Shown here: positions 1 to 8,260 of the stretch, in pieces | Position numbering within the stretch: the first letter of the stretch is position 1 | Layout: each line of letters starts with the position of its first letter | Assembly (NCBI GenBank): GCA_021772835.1 | Contig: JAJFLE010000015.1 | Span: forward strand, 1 to 49,444 | DNA length: 49,444 bases | Origin: Mariprofundus sp. | GTDB lineage: Bacteria; Pseudomonadota; Zetaproteobacteria; Mariprofundales; Mariprofundaceae | Reading direction: 5' to 3' | The notes under the pieces: model-generated | The model's database searches: none | What the model was told of the DNA's origin: nothing | What the model saw: the letters and a program-made list of their open reading frames with translations, nothing else | Program-made: the position numbers and the translations under genes

Positions 1-1962
1 TGACGTAGAGTCCTGAGTTCCAAACCTGCACCACTCGGAACCCACGCAAGTTTTCACAGTTCGCAGTGCCTTGCCGTAGGCATAACCACATGGCATATCC
101 AGATCGCTCCAGACTGCTGCAAGATCATCTTTCTTGACGCCATATAGGCCAATGCGCTGACCACCGGTAATTTTAATGGTTTTAATATCGTATTTTTTCG
201 CAACCTCACCCAAACGAATCAAGGTATCAGCATCCGTATCTCCACCATAAACGCGTGGGATCACCGAATAGGTGCCATCCTTCTGAATATTTGCATGCAT
301 CTTCTCGTTGGCGATGCGTGAGGTGCGATCATCTTCAGAATCTTCCGGCCAGATCATACCGATGTAATAGTTGATCGCCGGACGACAGACCTGACAACCC
401 TCGTCTTTCCAGTCCAGCACGTTCATCACTTCACGAACCATGGTCAGCTTCTTGCTCTTGATCTGTTCTTTCACCTGCTCGTGGTTCAGTTCCGTACAAC
501 CGCAAATGGGTTCATGCTCAGAAACAACAAAAGCTGTACCCAGCGTAGAGGCCAGAATTTGGTCCACAAGACCTGCGCAGCCGCCACATGAACCTGCCGC
601 TTTGGTGCAGGCAGTAATCTCCTTGCGAGTTGTCAGGCCACCCTTAACAATGGAGTCCACCACCTGTTTTTTACTTACACCATTACAGCCGCAAACAATC
701 GTGTCATCAGCCATGGCTGACGCTTGATTGATACCCGAATGGCCGGAATCGCCCAAACCAGATGCAGAAAAGAGCAATGTGGAACGCATCTCGGAGACAT
801 CTTTACCATCCTGCATCCACTGGAAGAAGGTTGGCCCATCGGCAGTATCACCGAACATCACCACACCTTTGATCTTGTCATCATCCAGCACCAGCTTCTT
901 GTACACGCCGCCGACACGATCCATCAGCTCAAGCACATCCGCACCGGGCGTACCCATGAAATCACCCGCCGAGAACACATCAACACCGGAAATTTTCAAT
1001 TTGGTGGAGACAACGGATCCGTTGTAGGACTTCAACCCCTGTCCTGTAATCATATATGCCAGGACTTTTGCCTGCTCAAACAGCGGTGCAACCAGACCAT
1101 AGGCAATGCCGCGATGCTCGGCACATTCGCCGACCGAATAGATCGACGGGTCGGTAATCGTTTGCATGTAGTCATTTACCACGATGCCACGATTGCAATA
1201 AATGCCACAATCACCAGCCAGAGCCATGTTCGGGCGAATACCAACCGCCATAATCAACAGATCACAATCGAGTGAAGAGCCATCCTTGAACTTCAGACCT
1301 GAGACACGATCTTCACCGACAACCTCGGTGGTCAGGGTTGAAACCTTGAACTTCATGCCCTGCTCTTCGAGATCCGCGCGCAACATTTCACCGGCAACTG
1401 TGTCCAGCTGCATGTTCATCAATGTAGCCTGATCGTGAATCACGGTAGCTTCCATACCCAGGTGCAACAGACCCTTGGCCGCTTCCAGACCCAACAGTCC
1501 TCCACCAATAACAGCAGCCTTTTTATATGTCTTGGCCGCTTCGAACATGGCATCACAATCGTCGATATCGCGGAAAGCCATCACACCTTCTTTATCATGA
1601 CCTGGAATCGGAATAATAAAGGGGTTGGAACCGGTTGCGATAATCAGGTTGTCGTATTCAACCTCGGTACCGTCTTCAGCAATAACCTTTTTATAACCGC
1701 GTTGAATCTCTGTGATTCGTTTGCCCATATGAAGGGTAATATCGTTGTCAGCATACCATTGCTCATCATTGAGAATTATATCTTCAATGCTTGTATCACC
1801 GGCGAGTACCGGAGAAAGCATGATGCGATTGTAATTGGGATATTTTTCGGCGCCAAAGATCGTAATATCAAACATATCCGGGTTGGCCTTGAGGATTTCC
1901 TCGATGGCACGCACACCAGCCATACCATTTCCGATCATTACCAGTTTTTTCTTATCGCTCAT
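1..1962 (-). CDS. nirB: Nitrite reductase [NAD(P)H] large subunit, C-terminus beyond window
   Basis: Assimilatory siroheme nitrite reductase large subunit, which reduces nitrite to ammonium in the cytoplasm with NAD(P)H. The 654 residues in the window start at an ATG preceded by a GAGG Shine-Dalgarno sequence. An FAD/NAD(P)H pyridine-nucleotide oxidoreductase module occupies about residues 1-290. Two BFD-like [2Fe-2S] segments follow, beginning CGCNG near residue 424 and CGCTE near 487. The sequence then enters the sulfite/nitrite reductase domain, ending just after the first siroheme-cluster motif TCVGSEWCRFG. Family members are about 810-850 residues, so the last 150-200 residues, and probably nirD and the nitrate reductase, lie left of the window. 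It is divergent from the narK-type gene, and a sigma-54 element lies 40 bp upstream. Identity is secure. Confidence 0.96.
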   Translation of the reverse strand, partial: MSDKKKLVMIGNGMAGVRAIEEILKANPDMFDITIFGAEKYPNYNRIMLSPVLAGDTSIEDIILNDEQWYADNDITLHMGKRITEIQRGYKKVIAEDGTEVEYDNLIIATGSNPFIIPIPGHDKEGVMAFRDIDDCDAMFEAAKTYKKAAVIGGGLLGLEAAKGLLHLGMEATVIHDQATLMNMQLDTVAGEMLRADLEEQGMKFKVSTLTTEVVGEDRVSGLKFKDGSSLDCDLLIMAVGIRPNMALAGDCGIYCNRGIVVNDYMQTITDPSIYSVGECAEHRGIAYGLVAPLFEQAKVLAYMITGQGLKSYNGSVVSTKLKISGVDVFSAGDFMGTPGADVLELMDRVGGVYKKLVLDDDKIKGVVMFGDTADGPTFFQWMQDGKDVSEMRSTLLFSASGLGDSGHSGINQASAMADDTIVCGCNGVSKKQVVDSIVKGGLTTRKEITACTKAAGSCGGCAGLVDQILASTLGTAFVVSEHEPICGCTELNHEQVKEQIKSKKLTMVREVMNVLDWKDEGCQVCRPAINYYIGMIWPEDSEDDRTSRIANEKMHANIQKDGTYSVIPRVYGGDTDADTLIRLGEVAKKYDIKTIKITGGQRIGLYGVKKDDLAAVWSDLDMPCGYAYGKALRTVKTCVGSEWCRFGTQDSTS

Positions 1963-2001
1963 TTCAACCTCGCGCGGGAATTTGTTGTCAACAAGACACA
2001 G

Positions 2002-2017
2002 AGCAATCTTGATGCCA
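2002..2017 (-). promoter_or_regulatory. Sigma-54 promoter of nirB
   Basis: Read on the minus strand the sequence is TGGCATCAAGATTGCT, against the RpoN consensus TGGCACGNNNNTTGCT. The -24 GG and -12 GC have the required 10-bp spacing. The predicted start near 1991 leaves a leader of about 29 nt before nirB. Together with four similar elements in the nitrate genes this is strong positional evidence. Confidence 0.8.
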
Positions 2018-2067
2018 CTCAAATCTTCTATGTTTTACTACAAACACGGCAAAAACAGCCGATGATA

Positions 2068-2084
2068 TGCCTAATTATTGAGCA
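2068..2084. promoter_or_regulatory. Possible NtrC-like enhancer between nirB and narK
   Basis: A 17-bp element, TGCCTAATTATTGAGCA, keeps the outer TGC/GCA of the NtrC consensus TGCACTAAAATGGTGCA and matches 10 of 17 positions. Its centre lies about 85 bp upstream of the predicted nirB start and 119 bp upstream of the predicted narK start, so one site could serve both sigma-54 promoters. The match is weak and the call rests mainly on position. Confidence 0.35.
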
Positions 2085-2168
2085 CAATAGCCCATAGTTT
2101 AATCAGAATAAATGGATAACCCATGTGTAAAATCAGACTTATTGTTGCGATTTCAACAAACACCTGCT

Positions 2169-2184
2169 TGGCAGCCGCCTTGCT
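2169..2184 (+). promoter_or_regulatory. Sigma-54 promoter of the narK-type gene
   Basis: TGGCAGCCGCCTTGCT matches the RpoN consensus at TGGCA and TTGCT with correct -24/-12 spacing. The predicted start is near 2195, about 35 nt before the narK ATG. Confidence 0.8.
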
Positions 2185-2229
2185 GAAGGAAGTCTATATC
2201 AAATCCATTTAGCATCAGGAGTAAAAAAC

Positions 2230-3732
2230 ATGTCTACAGGTGTAGATCAAGGAAAAATAAATTTATTCTCATTCACAGGCAAGATGAAAATCCTGCACAT
2301 GTCTTGGCTGGCATTCTTCATCAGTTTTGCCGTCTGGTTCAACTTTGCACCGTTGCTGGCATCTATTCGGGAAACATTCGGCCTGTCCGATCAGGAAGTA
2401 AAACTTCTGCTCATTCTCAACGTCGCACTGACCATTCCGGCACGTATCATCATAGGTATGCTGGTCGACAAATACGGGCCTAAAATCACATTTTCCGTCC
2501 TACTCGCACTCTCCAGTATATTCTGTTTCCTGTTTGCTTTTGCCGATTCCTATGAAGAGTTAGCGATATATCGTTTCTCACTCGGGTTTGTTGGTGCCGG
2601 TTTTGTCATTGGCATTCGCCTGGTTGCTGAATGGTTTCCGGCCAAACAGGTTGGTACTGCAGAAGGCATCTATGGCGGCTGGGGCAACTTCGGATCGGCT
2701 GCTGCTGCCATGACCCTGCCTGCACTCGCACTCTGGTATGGTGGCGACGACGGCTGGCGCTGGGCTGTTGCAACGACTGGCTTTTTAGCTTTGGCTTTCG
2801 CGTTTGTTTTCTACTTCTCAGTCAGCAACAATCCAAAGGGTACGACATATTTCCGGCCGAAAAATCTGGGTGCGATGGAAGTCACAAGTCAAGCTGATTT
2901 CTATCTCTACTGCCTGATGACTGCACCTCTTTATCTCGCACTTGCTGTACTGGCATGGAAAATTTCACCGGCCAACCTCAATATCTTTTCTGCAACCACG
3001 ACCTATAGTATCTATGCGGCACTATTAGGCCTGTATTGTTATCAGGTATTGCAAATTTATCGCATCAACAAAGCCCTGTTTGCAGCCAATGCCAAACCAG
3101 TAGCAGAAATTCACCGCTATAAATTCAAGCAGGTCGCAGCACTGAATCTATCCTACATGATCACCTTTGGTTCAGAATTGGCCGTCATCTCCATGCTGCC
3201 CTTGTTCTTTTTTGATACATTCAAAGAAACCGCTGATCTTTCCATCGCCCAGGCCGCTTTGCTCGCTTCAATATTTGCAGGTCTGAACTTAGTTATGCGT
3301 CCGGCAGGTGGTTATTTCAGTGATAAATTCGGCCGCAAAAAAGTGTTATCTATCACCCTTGGCGGTCTGGCTGTCGGTTACTTCCTGATGGGCCAAGTCG
3401 ATGCAAGCTGGTCGATTCCAGCGGCTATCGCCGTGATGGTGGTTGCCTCACTGTTTGTGAATGCAGGTAATGGTGCTGTCTATGCAGTTGTACCACTGGT
3501 CAAACGTCGTTTAACCGGGCAAGTCGCAGGTACAACAGGCGCCTTTGGCAATGTCGGTGGTGTGACCTTTTTGACTGTACTCTCTTTTGTATCTCCTCAG
3601 GTATTCTTTATCACCATCGCTTGTGCTGCGTTGCTGGTTTTCCTGCTGGTCCTGTTTGCTCTCGAAGAACCAAAAGGTTTTATGTACGAAGAAAATGAAG
3701 ATGGAAGTATCGAAAAAATCGAACTGCACTAA
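2230..3732 (+). CDS. narK: NarK/NasA-family nitrate/nitrite transporter (MFS)
   Basis: Inner-membrane transporter of the nitrate-nitrite porter branch of the major facilitator superfamily, 500 residues, expected to import nitrate for assimilation. It has about 12 hydrophobic segments. Both nitrate-signature glycine motifs are visible: GGWGNFGSAAAA near residues 149-160 and GAFGNVGGV near 437-446. The start is supported by AGGAGT nine bases upstream. A long polar stretch around residues 190-225 separates the two halves. It is divergent from nirB and followed, after a repeat-bearing gap, by a phosphatase-kinase gene, the same neighbourhood as in several Pseudomonas-type nitrate assimilation loci. 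The sigma-54 promoter indicates nitrogen-limitation control. NasA may be the better functional name, since the context is assimilatory rather than respiratory. Confidence 0.93.
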   Translation: MSTGVDQGKINLFSFTGKMKILHMSWLAFFISFAVWFNFAPLLASIRETFGLSDQEVKLLLILNVALTIPARIIIGMLVDKYGPKITFSVLLALSSIFCFLFAFADSYEELAIYRFSLGFVGAGFVIGIRLVAEWFPAKQVGTAEGIYGGWGNFGSAAAAMTLPALALWYGGDDGWRWAVATTGFLALAFAFVFYFSVSNNPKGTTYFRPKNLGAMEVTSQADFYLYCLMTAPLYLALAVLAWKISPANLNIFSATTTYSIYAALLGLYCYQVLQIYRINKALFAANAKPVAEIHRYKFKQVAALNLSYMITFGSELAVISMLPLFFFDTFKETADLSIAQAALLASIFAGLNLVMRPAGGYFSDKFGRKKVLSITLGGLAVGYFLMGQVDASWSIPAAIAVMVVASLFVNAGNGAVYAVVPLVKRRLTGQVAGTTGAFGNVGGVTFLTVLSFVSPQVFFITIACAALLVFLLVLFALEEPKGFMYEENEDGSIEKIELH

Positions 3733-3742
3733 TGATTAGAAA

Positions 3743-3849
3743 CCACAGATGGACTCAGATAACCCAGGGGGAGCCCTCTTACGCAGGCGCCTCACCTTGC
3801 AAAAAACATGAAAATAAATATCTGTGTTCATCTGTGTTCATCTGTGGCT
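3743..3849. repeat. Imperfect inverted repeat, CCACAGATG / CATCTGTGG family
   Basis: The left arm (3743-3760, CCACAGATGGACTCAGAT) and right arm (3830-3847, ATCTGTGTTCATCTGTGG) are complementary at 16 of 18 positions. The right side also holds an extra tandem TCTGTGTTCA unit from 3821. It occupies almost the whole gap between the transporter and the kinase gene. It resembles the short CCACAGATG-type intergenic repeats seen scattered in many proteobacterial genomes. As RNA it could fold and act as a partial terminator or mRNA stabiliser. Confidence 0.7.
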
Positions 3850-3863
3850 AAATCCTCTATACA

Positions 3864-5573
3864 ATGGACATAAGCAATAAATTGATCGTTGAAGTCGGTC
3901 AAAACTCTCAGGCTGGCATCAAAACGCAAAATGAGGACTGCTGTGGCATCCGCATTCCCGATGACATGGAGCTCATGCACAAGGGTATTGTTGCAGTCAC
4001 AGCCGATGGTGTCGGCTCCAGCGAAGCTGGCAAGGAAGCCAGTGAATACTGTGTACAGGGATTCATATCCGACTACTACAGCACACCGATGTCCTGGAGT
4101 GTGAAAACAGCTGGTGAGCGAATTATCTATTCGTTGAACTCATGGCTGTTCAGTCAGGGACAACGCCGCTATGCCTCTGAACTGAGTCTGGCCTCAACCT
4201 TTGCGGCACTCATTCTCAAATCCACCACAGCTTATCTCTTTCATGTCGGTGATTCTCGCATCTATCTGATCAGAAATGGTAAGCTGCAATGCCTGACCAA
4301 AGACCACCGACTGGTGATTGACCGCAACAAAAGCTATCTGGCCCGAGCTATGGGTGGAGAGGCTGAAGTTCATTTTGATTACAACAGTTTAGCCGCTGAA
4401 GTAGGTGATCGCTTTATGCTGACTACCGATGGCATACATGAATTTATTAGCGACGAACAGCTGCAGGCATTGGCACTGACAAACAACCCTGAAGCAGCGG
4501 CCACCTCCGTCGTTGATGCAGCTCTTCTTGCAGGCAGCAATGACAATGTCACCTGCCAGATCATACACGTTCAGCAACTGCCTAATCAGGATGAAAATGA
4601 ATACTATCGGGCACTGACGGCCCTTCCCTTTCCACCACCGCTGGATGCAGGCATGGAACTCGATGGCTACCGGATCATAAAAGAGCTGCATGCCAGCACA
4701 ACCATTCAGGTGTATCTGGCCGAAGATCTCGAAAGTGGCGAAACAGTGGTCATTAAAACCCCCTCAGTGAACTTTGAGGATCACCCGGCCTATATCGACC
4801 GCTTTCTTCATGAAGTATGGGTTGGAAGGCGCATCAACAACCCTCATGTGTTTAAAGTACATCAACTCAAACGTAAACGCAGCTGTATCTATTATGTGAC
4901 CGAATTCCTTGAAGGGCAGTCTCTGGCACAATGGATGCTCGATAATCCTAATCCTGATCTTGCTCGGGTGCGTGATATTGTCGATCAGATTATCAAGGGG
5001 CTCAGGGCATTTCACCGGCGTGAAATGGTGCATCAGGACATCAAGCCCGAAAATGTCATGATTGATAAACATGGTGTGATTAAAGTCATCGATTTCGGTT
5101 CAACGCAGGTCGCAGGGTTGAAAGAGGTTTACACGCCTATAGAACAGCACCATGTGGAAGGAACGGCCAATTATATCGCTCCGGAACTGTTCGATGGTTT
5201 TGAAGGCACGCCCCGCAGTGATATGTATTCGCTAGGTGTAACTATTTATGAAATGCTCAGTGGTGGTCATTTCCCGTATGGAGAAACAGAAGAAGCGAAA
5301 CCACATAAATTTTACGACTATGATTCGCTTCGCAAATATAATCCCAATGTGCCGATATGGATGGACCGCGCCATTCAAAAGGCCGTGAATAAAAATCCGG
5401 ACAGGCGTTATGACTCCTTCTCCGAACTCCAATTTGATCTCTCCAACCCAAACCCGGAGTTCATGAAAACAGCAGCGCCGCTGATCGAGCGCAACCCACT
5501 CGGCTTCTGGCGTGGCCTTTCAATAGCTCTACTGCTGATCAACCTGCTACTTCTTTTCCTTATAACAGGGTAA
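3864..5573 (+). CDS. PP2C phosphatase-Ser/Thr kinase fusion, tail-anchored, nitrate-cluster type
   Basis: A 569-residue bifunctional signalling protein. Residues 1-240 form a PP2C-type phosphatase, with metal-ligand motifs NED (23-25), ADGVG (47-51), GDSR, TTDGIHE (about 188-194) and NDN (about 227). Residues 268-540 form a Hanks-type Ser/Thr kinase, with VIK (Lys about 298), HQDIKPEN (390-397), DFG (410-412) and APE. The glycine-rich loop is degenerate (ELHASTTIQVY) and the HRD arginine is Gln, so it is a non-RD kinase. A C-terminal hydrophobic segment (about 545-567) should anchor it in the inner membrane with both enzymes cytoplasmic. It follows the nitrate transporter; a homologous fusion lies between nirB and nasA in Pseudomonas. 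No Shine-Dalgarno precedes the ATG, and the inverted repeat ends 14 bp upstream. The substrate is unknown; the transporter or a nitrogen regulator are possible targets. Confidence 0.9.
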   Translation: MDISNKLIVEVGQNSQAGIKTQNEDCCGIRIPDDMELMHKGIVAVTADGVGSSEAGKEASEYCVQGFISDYYSTPMSWSVKTAGERIIYSLNSWLFSQGQRRYASELSLASTFAALILKSTTAYLFHVGDSRIYLIRNGKLQCLTKDHRLVIDRNKSYLARAMGGEAEVHFDYNSLAAEVGDRFMLTTDGIHEFISDEQLQALALTNNPEAAATSVVDAALLAGSNDNVTCQIIHVQQLPNQDENEYYRALTALPFPPPLDAGMELDGYRIIKELHASTTIQVYLAEDLESGETVVIKTPSVNFEDHPAYIDRFLHEVWVGRRINNPHVFKVHQLKRKRSCIYYVTEFLEGQSLAQWMLDNPNPDLARVRDIVDQIIKGLRAFHRREMVHQDIKPENVMIDKHGVIKVIDFGSTQVAGLKEVYTPIEQHHVEGTANYIAPELFDGFEGTPRSDMYSLGVTIYEMLSGGHFPYGETEEAKPHKFYDYDSLRKYNPNVPIWMDRAIQKAVNKNPDRRYDSFSELQFDLSNPNPEFMKTAAPLIERNPLGFWRGLSIALLLINLLLLFLITG

Positions 5574-5789
5574 ACATTCAAAACAGCTGGGCTGCAAAAA
5601 AAATTGTGGCGAACCTCTGATTGGACAGTCATTTGGTACCTTTTTTCAATTTCTATTACTCACGTCAACGCTGAACAAACATACTCGAAAAACAAAAGAA
5701 CCGGCAACCGATGGCAAGGTGAATAAGACTGCATAACAAGCAAGTATCCTCATCTCACACCGATATATACTCAAACTATGGTAAAATCA
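5574..5789. other. Intergenic, convergent ends of kinase and porin genes
   Basis: No convincing coding region is visible between the kinase stop and the terminator hairpin of the porin gene. The stretch is AT-rich, with runs of A and T. I see no strong terminator for the kinase gene. Confidence 0.5.
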
Positions 5790-5827
5790 GGCATGCTGCC
5801 CCTGAAGGAGAGACAGAGCAGCATGCC
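5790..5827 (-). terminator. Perfect 10-bp hairpin after the porin gene
   Basis: GGCATGCTGC (5790-5799) and GCAGCATGCC (5818-5827) are perfectly complementary across an 18-nt loop. On the minus strand the stem is followed by TGATTTT, a weak T-run. Its position 22 bp after the porin stop supports a terminator role. Confidence 0.65.
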
Positions 5828-5849
5828 CAAAGACCAAGTCCTCAGTGTA

Positions 5850-7154
5850 TCAGAACTTATAATTTGCCAGGACGTAGCCGAACTTGGCTGAATCAGCTTT
5901 GCCACCATTACGCTCGGCAACAGCAGCACCCGGATTGAAGACGCCGTACAGGGCCACAAGCTTCAGGCCTTTGATCGCTTCAACCTTATACACAAGCTTC
6001 ACATCAATCTCAGTACCTGCTTTGGTCTGGGTATAACCCGGAGCACCGGCAAAGACATTGCCAGCCCCTACAACATTCAGCCAGTCACCTTTTGCTTCAG
6101 CCAGTGAGAGAAAGTGAACATTACCAATAAAAGTCAGGCCCTTTGCAGGAGAGGTTTTCAGAGACAGGTTAAGGTCCTTCATGTTGGCCCATGAGAAGAA
6201 ATCCATTTCGCCGTAGTGCGCATGATTGGTGTGGAACGGAAAAACGAAACTCTTGTGTGTTGTTGCATTAGCCTTGTCGTCACCAGGACTGTAATCGTAC
6301 TCCACGCCAAATCGTGTTTTCCAGAAATCAAAGGTATAACCTGCTTTCACTGCATAAGCCGATGCCTTCTGTGACACATTCGCCCCACCTGTAGCGTGAG
6401 CCCATGTGCCAGTCTGGAATGCAGCTTCAGCTGTACCATCAAAGCCATTTGCCTTGCCAAACATACGCACACCAAACGTATTCATATTGCGACCTTTACC
6501 AATTGCAGCCTGTTGGTTATGGCTCCAGTTAATAAAATAGGCATCAATACCGCTGTTTGGGGCAACCGCGTAAGTACCGTAAGCACCGATCAATTTGCGA
6601 TCTTCCCAGGTTACCAGCGACTGGCCCTGAGGAACTGCAGTAGTCGGTGTCATAGCACCAATATCCGAGGGATGAACAGCAAAGACGTCTAAAGCAACAT
6701 CTCCTGATTTATACATACCCTTCACGCCATCAAAGGTACGTGCTACATCTTTCCAACCCAGATGGCCCAACAACCTCTGATCACCGTAAACCAGTTGCTG
6801 ACGACCTATCCTGACTCCGAAATCACCAATATCGTATTGTAAATATGCTTGAAGAAGATCCGCCTGAGTAAGCTCCTGTGTGCCGGTAGCTGCCGTGTGG
6901 TTCTTGATATAAACTGCTTGTGATTGCAGAAAAACACTCAGCCCATTACCAAAATCACCCTTCGCTTTGATATACAGCCTTGTATCCAGTTCCTGCCTGT
7001 CGTTATCTACCGCCGAGTTAAAATTAAAGTTGTTGAAACTCTGGTACCGTTCACGAATATCTGCAGATGTATCCCATGTGGCGGCCTGCGCCTGCCCTGC
7101 GATCATCATGGCAGCCATCGACAGCCAGATGTGCTTCCTTATTTTATGATTCAT
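5850..7154 (-). CDS. Alginate-export-family outer-membrane porin, probable nitrate porin
   Basis: A 434-residue beta-barrel protein. The start is the ATG at 7154, preceded by AAGGAG, not the upstream extension; this gives a clean signal peptide (MNHKIRKHIWLSMAAMMIAG, cleavage after AQA, about residue 24). Motifs such as GRQQLVYGDQRLLGHLGW (about 120-140) are typical of the alginate_exp family. The protein ends in Phe, the usual outer-membrane insertion signature. The family name does not imply alginate: the gene lies between nitrate uptake genes, and its sigma-54 element is identical to that of nrtA. That supports a role in letting nitrate or another nitrogen source cross the outer membrane. 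The family assignment is firm; the substrate is inferred. Confidence 0.85.
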   Translation of the reverse strand: MNHKIRKHIWLSMAAMMIAGQAQAATWDTSADIRERYQSFNNFNFNSAVDNDRQELDTRLYIKAKGDFGNGLSVFLQSQAVYIKNHTAATGTQELTQADLLQAYLQYDIGDFGVRIGRQQLVYGDQRLLGHLGWKDVARTFDGVKGMYKSGDVALDVFAVHPSDIGAMTPTTAVPQGQSLVTWEDRKLIGAYGTYAVAPNSGIDAYFINWSHNQQAAIGKGRNMNTFGVRMFGKANGFDGTAEAAFQTGTWAHATGGANVSQKASAYAVKAGYTFDFWKTRFGVEYDYSPGDDKANATTHKSFVFPFHTNHAHYGEMDFFSWANMKDLNLSLKTSPAKGLTFIGNVHFLSLAEAKGDWLNVVGAGNVFAGAPGYTQTKAGTEIDVKLVYKVEAIKGLKLVALYGVFNPGAAVAERNGGKADSAKFGYVLANYKF

Positions 7155-7204
7155 CCTGATCTCCTTAAAGTAGGTATAGCCATCACGGCCTTTAGCTACT
7201 CTAG

Positions 7205-7220
7205 AGCAAGCGCTGTTCCA
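7205..7220 (-). promoter_or_regulatory. Sigma-54 promoter of the porin gene
   Basis: On the minus strand this reads TGGAACAGCGCTTGCT, identical over all 16 bases to the element before nrtA (8261-8276). It has correct GG-N10-GC spacing. The predicted start is near 7194, leaving a 40-nt leader. Confidence 0.8.
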
Positions 7221-7294
7221 CACTTCAAACTGCATATATATCAATAACTTACTACACAATGAGCCATTATAGACGAAACAACAGCTTGTCATAT

Positions 7295-7311
7295 TGCACA
7301 ATCAATAAGCA
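7295..7311. promoter_or_regulatory. Possible NtrC-like enhancer between porin and amidotransferase
   Basis: TGCACAATCAATAAGCA has the full left half-site TGCAC and the outer GCA of the right half of the 17-bp NtrC consensus. Its centre is about 109 bp upstream of the predicted porin start and 128 bp upstream of the predicted amidotransferase start. These are typical enhancer distances. The match is partial. Confidence 0.4.
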
Positions 7312-7404
7312 CAAGTGATTATAATTTAGGCGTCCTTGTAAGGATGTAATATTTATGGTCCTATTTTTTATTGATATACATAAGGATTTCAAACATCTCT
7401 GTTG

Positions 7405-7420
7405 GGGCACAGCGGTTGCT
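7405..7420 (+). promoter_or_regulatory. Sigma-54 promoter of the amidotransferase gene
   Basis: GGGCACAGCGGTTGCT matches the RpoN consensus at GGCAC and TTGCT with correct spacing. The start it predicts, near 7431, is almost on top of the ATG at 7434, implying a leaderless or near-leaderless mRNA. Confidence 0.7.
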
Positions 7421-7433
7421 TATGTATAAATCC

Positions 7434-8135
7434 ATGAAACAGCCGATCCTTATAATACAGCAAACAGAACATGAACCACCGGGTATGATTGCAGACATCA
7501 TACTCGACAGTGGCTGGCAGTATGAAACGCTAATGGCTCAGCAGACATCCATTCCCCAGGCTATGCGAAACTTTTCAGGGCTCATCATCATGGGGGGGCA
7601 TATGTCTGCCAATGACACACATCTCGAATTTATCGATCGTCAGATACGACTACTAAGATGGTGCATGCATTTCAATTTTCCAGTTCTCGGCATATGTCTC
7701 GGTGCCCAGCTCCTGGCAAAAGCGGCAGGTGCAGAAATCCTACCATCACCTGTTCGCGAACTTGGCTGGTACCCTCTACACCCAACCTTCCTTATTCAGG
7801 ATGATCCTCTTTTCAGTGAGTTACTGCCAAGCGGCAAGTATATTTTCCAATGGCATGGAGAAACCTTCACTTTACCCGAGCGTTCAGTATTACTGGCAAC
7901 ATGCCCGGAGGTTGTCAATCAGGCATTCAGAATTTCCGACAAGCAATACGGCCTGCAATTCCATGCAGAGGTCACCGAACCCATGATTCGAGACTGGGTC
8001 GAATGCGGGACAAGCGAGAGCGCATATCTTGGTGAGACAGGTGTGGCTCAATTATTAAATAATATCCCCAGCCATCTGCCTGTTGCCCGGGACTTTTGCC
8101 GCGACCTTATTTCCTCATGGCTCAAGCTGCTCTGA
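7434..8135 (+). CDS. Class-I glutamine amidotransferase (GMP-synthase-like GATase1)
   Basis: A 233-residue stand-alone GATase1 domain. The nucleophile elbow GICLGAQLLAKAAG carries the catalytic Cys, and QFHAEVTEPMI carries the catalytic His and Glu. Such domains hydrolyse glutamine and pass ammonia to a partner; no synthetase partner is adjacent, so the acceptor is unknown. The frame is open upstream to 7371, but the family normally starts directly at the first strand (MKQPILIIQQ), so I chose the ATG at 7434. No Shine-Dalgarno is visible before either this ATG or the one at 7422. The sigma-54 element ends 13 bp upstream. It lies between the porin and the nitrate ABC transporter, so a role in nitrogen-starvation glutamine metabolism is plausible but inferred. 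Confidence 0.8.
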   Translation: MKQPILIIQQTEHEPPGMIADIILDSGWQYETLMAQQTSIPQAMRNFSGLIIMGGHMSANDTHLEFIDRQIRLLRWCMHFNFPVLGICLGAQLLAKAAGAEILPSPVRELGWYPLHPTFLIQDDPLFSELLPSGKYIFQWHGETFTLPERSVLLATCPEVVNQAFRISDKQYGLQFHAEVTEPMIRDWVECGTSESAYLGETGVAQLLNNIPSHLPVARDFCRDLISSWLKLL

Positions 8136-8136
8136 A

Positions 8137-8155
8137 TTATGCACATAGTGCATAA
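8137..8155. repeat. Perfect palindrome TTATGCAC-ATA-GTGCATAA
   Basis: Eight-base arms with a 3-bp spacer, directly after the amidotransferase stop and overlapping the left half of the NtrC-like 17-mer. It could be a second regulator site or part of an NtrC array. Three TGCA-containing half-sites lie within 30 bp. Confidence 0.5.
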
Positions 8156-8165
8156 TAATTGTGCA
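8149..8165 (+). promoter_or_regulatory. NtrC-like enhancer upstream of nrtA
   Basis: TGCATAATAATTGTGCA matches the NtrC consensus TGCACTAAAATGGTGCA at 13 of 17 positions, with both outer TGCA halves intact. The centre lies about 130 bp upstream of the predicted nrtA start, typical for NtrC enhancers. It is the best of the three candidates in the island. Confidence 0.55.
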
Positions 8166-8260
8166 TGATTCCGGAAATAACGGCTTATCCCCTGCCACAC
8201 ATGTCACATCCACAAATACATAATTACGTAAAGCATTGAATTATAAGGAAACTATCACGG

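Noticed and set aside
8137-8155. TTATGCAC-ATA-GTGCATAA as a canonical NtrC site
   Set aside because: Half-site spacing is 4 bp too short for NtrC; the overlapping 17-bp element at 8149-8165 fits better. I list it only as a palindrome.
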